From contig SHZL01000130.1 in assembly GCA_009692275.1 (NCBI GenBank), positions 1 to 7,629 of the forward strand: 7,629 nt of DNA. The letters run 5' to 3'. The notes below the pieces were generated by a model. The model searched no databases. It saw nothing but the letters and a program-made list of their open reading frames with translations, and was not told where the DNA came from. Both the position numbers and the translations under genes were made by a program. Within the stretch, counting starts at the first letter, position 1, and each line of letters starts with the position of its first letter. Source of the DNA: Lysobacterales bacterium. GTDB taxonomy: Bacteria; Pseudomonadota; Gammaproteobacteria; Xanthomonadales; SZUA-36. Positions 6,323 through 7,629 of the stretch are shown here, one piece after another.

Positions 6323-6949
6323 TCAGTCCTCCACGAGGTACAAGCCCTGGATGTAACTGGCCAGGAATTTGATATCGTCATCCGTTAATTCTGCCGCTAC
6401 CCCGTTCATTACATGGCTGGGGGCGTCTTTGTCCCCCCAGTTTTCGCCGGCCCTGAAGCGTTTCAGTATGTTGGCAACATATACTTGCTGCTGGCCTGCA
6501 AGCGCGGGGTATCCCGCCAGGGGATTGCCGGCTCCTGCCGGGCCATGGCAGGCCATGCACGCCGGCACGCCGGATTGCGCATCACCGGCACGCCACAGGC
6601 GCTGACCGGCAAAAACATCTTCTTCCTTCGCGACGCCTGCAGACATCTGCTGCGCTGCAAACCAGGCCGCAATATCGGCAATGTCCTGGTCGCTGAGGGT
6701 AGCCACGATACCCACCATTTCCGGAACAGGCCGTGCGCCCGCCTTGATCAGGGTCACCTGGCGCACCAGGTAGTCGCGGTGCTGGCCGGCCAATTTGGGC
6801 CATTGTGGCACCATGCTGTTGCCGTCCGCGCCATGGCAGGCGGAACAAATTGCAGACTTGGCCTGGCCGGCAGCGGCGTCTCCCTCAGCAACAGCCTGCT
6901 GAGTGACTATGGCCAACAAACAGGCGGCCAGCCGAAAGCAAAACGCCAT
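6323..6949 (-). CDS. Di-haem cytochrome c4
   Basis: This periplasmic c-type cytochrome has two haems and carries electrons towards terminal oxidases. The 208 residues are of normal family length and form two homologous halves. A signal peptide (about 1-21, CFRLAACLLAIVTQQAVA) precedes EGDAAAGQAKSAICSACHG. The first haem site is Cys35-Ser-Ala-Cys38-His39, with likely axial Met78 in RPVPEMVGI. The second is Cys131-Met-Ala-Cys134-His135, with likely axial Met181 in PSHVMNGVA. Each half ends in the usual LSDQDIADIAAWF / LTDDDIKFLASYI helix. ATG at 6949 is supported by AGGAGAA (6960-6954) four bases upstream. The corresponding gene is called cc4 in Pseudomonas. It is the first gene of a probable cytochrome c4-dsbA-EEP unit, divergent from yihA, with a palindrome in the shared upstream region. 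Haem attachment requires reduced cysteines, so a link with periplasmic thiol chemistry (DsbA next door) is plausible but inferred. Confidence 0.96.
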   Translation of the reverse strand: MAFCFRLAACLLAIVTQQAVAEGDAAAGQAKSAICSACHGADGNSMVPQWPKLAGQHRDYLVRQVTLIKAGARPVPEMVGIVATLSDQDIADIAAWFAAQQMSAGVAKEEDVFAGQRLWRAGDAQSGVPACMACHGPAGAGNPLAGYPALAGQQQVYVANILKRFRAGENWGDKDAPSHVMNGVAAELTDDDIKFLASYIQGLYLVED

Positions 6950-6953
6950 GCGG

Positions 6954-6960
6954 TTCTCCT
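6954..6960 (-). promoter_or_regulatory. Ribosome binding site of the cytochrome c4 gene
   Basis: AGGAGAA on the minus strand, four bases (CCGC) before ATG 6949. It is the strongest Shine-Dalgarno sequence I found in the window, fitting a highly translated cytochrome. Confidence 0.75.
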
Positions 6961-6985
6961 GGAAAGTGCGTCAATCGGTTCATGC

Positions 6986-7011
6986 AGCAGCCGGTCAGGA
7001 CCAGGGCTGCT
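6986..7011. repeat. Imperfect inverted repeat in the divergent cytochrome c4 / yihA region
   Basis: AGCAGCC (6986-6992) is a perfect inverted repeat of GGCTGCT (7005-7011). Inside it GGT (6993-6995) pairs with ACC (7001-7003 region) around CAGG, giving a stem of about ten pairs with a two-base bulge (AG, 7003-7004). It lies 37 bases upstream of the cytochrome c4 start codon and overlaps an extended -10-like TGCTAGAAT (7008-7016) pointing towards yihA. No U-run follows on either strand, so an operator or 5'-leader hairpin fits better than a terminator. No regulator can be assigned. Confidence 0.5.
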
Positions 7012-7016
7012 AGAAT
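7008..7016 (+). promoter_or_regulatory. Possible extended -10 element for yihA
   Basis: TGCTAGAAT carries the TGn extension plus TAGAAT, which matches TATAAT at five of six positions. No good -35 hexamer lies 16-18 bases upstream, as extended -10 promoters allow. A start near 7023 would give a leader of about 70 bases for yihA. The element abuts the right arm of the palindrome, so a protein bound there could block it. Confidence 0.35.
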
Positions 7017-7092
7017 GGTCTGACATTATCGCGGTTTCGCCCGCAACGTTCCAGCTTATCAAGTTGATCACAGGCTCCCTAAGGCGATTGCA

Positions 7093-7629
7093 ATGAGTTC
7101 CAAGGCACAACGGCACAATCCCTACCGGTCAGCACAATACGTGATCAGCGCGCACAGGCTGGCGCAATTGCCGGCAGACGAAGGCATCGAAGTCGCTTTC
7201 GCGGGGCGTTCGAACTCCGGAAAATCAAGTGCTATCAATGCGTTGACAGAACAGAAAGCGCTGGCGCGTACCAGTAAAACACCCGGGCGAACCCAGCAAA
7301 TCGTGATTTTTGACATCCAGCCCGGCCGGCGCATTGCCGATCTTCCCGGTTATGGCTATGCCCAGGTTCCGGCCAGTCTGCGTGCGCACTGGAAAACCGT
7401 CCTGCAGCGCTATTTCGAATCCCGTGAATCACTTCGCGGAGTAGTATTACTGATGGACATCCGTCACCCATTGCGGCCATTTGATGTACAAATGATCAAC
7501 TGGTGCGATCATCGCTCGCTGGCCTGCCACGTGGTCCTGACCAAGGCGGACAAACTCAAGCGCGGCCCCGCACAGGCCACCTTGCTGCAGGTAGCGGGCG
7601 CGCTACCGGCAAGTGCCAGCGTCCAGACT
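7093..7629 (+). CDS. yihA: Ribosome biogenesis GTPase YihA/YsxC (EngB), 5' part
   Basis: The reading frame is open from ATG 7093 to the window edge (179 codons), so the last few tens of residues are missing. It encodes a small TRAFAC-class GTPase that acts in late 50S subunit assembly and is essential in many bacteria. Motifs in order: the P-loop GRSNSGKSS (38-46, G1); TSKTPGRTQQ (60-69, switch I region with the G2 threonine); DLPGYGYA (83-90, G3); and TKADK (150-154, G4). The segment between G3 and G4 (RAHWKTVLQRYFESR, then GVVLLMDIRHPLRPFD) is typical of the family. The G5 motif (around ALPASASV) is only partly reached. AAGG at 7081-7084, eight bases before the ATG, supports this start. It is divergent from the cytochrome c4 gene, the arrangement I recall for engB in Pseudomonas. 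Confidence 0.95.
   Translation, partial: MSSKAQRHNPYRSAQYVISAHRLAQLPADEGIEVAFAGRSNSGKSSAINALTEQKALARTSKTPGRTQQIVIFDIQPGRRIADLPGYGYAQVPASLRAHWKTVLQRYFESRESLRGVVLLMDIRHPLRPFDVQMINWCDHRSLACHVVLTKADKLKRGPAQATLLQVAGALPASASVQT

Noticed and set aside
7025..7030. GATAAT as a -10 for cytochrome c4 (minus strand)
   Set aside because: The hexamer is fair, but the best -35 at 16-18 bases (TGGAAC region) matches only half the consensus. It is too weak to annotate.
7035..7058. Sigma-54-like TGGAACG...GC on the minus strand upstream of cytochrome c4
   Set aside because: The -24 half resembles the consensus, but the -12 half reads GGGC instead of TTGC. It is far from the start codon, and no activator site is visible.
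1..7629. attC sites, CRISPR repeats, insertion sequences, tRNA/rRNA genes or defence genes
   Set aside because: None found by reading both strands. Cassettes of the integron would lie left of the window. A Spot 42/ErsA-type small RNA, if present, would lie beyond yihA on the right.

Overview
The window is GC-rich, compactly packed chromosome from a gammaproteobacterium. The protein sequences and the gene order cytochrome c4 - dsbA - EEP nuclease, divergent from yihA/engB, recall Pseudomonas and its marine relatives (Halieaceae/Cellvibrionales-like lineages). The placement rests on remembered family resemblance, not on a search.

Layout, left to right. Bases 1-184 (+) hold the last ~60 codons of an integron-type tyrosine recombinase (IntI), cut by the window edge. 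It converges on a block of six minus-strand genes that probably form two transcription units. In the direction of transcription, right to left, the first unit is a di-haem cytochrome c4 (6323-6949), a DsbA-type periplasmic thiol oxidase (5529-6248) and an endonuclease/exonuclease/phosphatase-family protein (4616-5464). The second follows a 75-bp gap with a plausible promoter: a soluble lytic transglycosylase of the Slt70 type (2441-4540), an NDUFA9-like atypical SDR protein (1485-2438) and the CCA-adding tRNA nucleotidyltransferase (220-1488). These last three are almost fused: stop-TC-ATG between slt and the SDR gene, and an ATGA overlap between the SDR gene and cca. At the right, divergent from cytochrome c4, the ribosome-assembly GTPase YihA/EngB starts at 7093 and runs off the edge.

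Most genes are housekeeping or envelope functions: periplasmic electron transfer and disulfide formation, peptidoglycan turnover, tRNA 3'-end maturation and 50S ribosome assembly. The only accessory-looking item is the integrase tail. Its HxxR motif lacks the histidine, and any cassette array would lie outside the window on the left.

Two start sites were moved on ribosome-binding-site evidence: dsbA to ATG 6248 and the SDR gene to ATG 2438. The slt start remains uncertain. I found no convincing undescribed multi-gene system. The best leads are the altered integrase motif, the CTHC active site of DsbA, and a 26-bp imperfect palindrome between cytochrome c4 and yihA. There is no gene-free stretch longer than 300 bases; the longest gap, 6950-7092, holds this palindrome.
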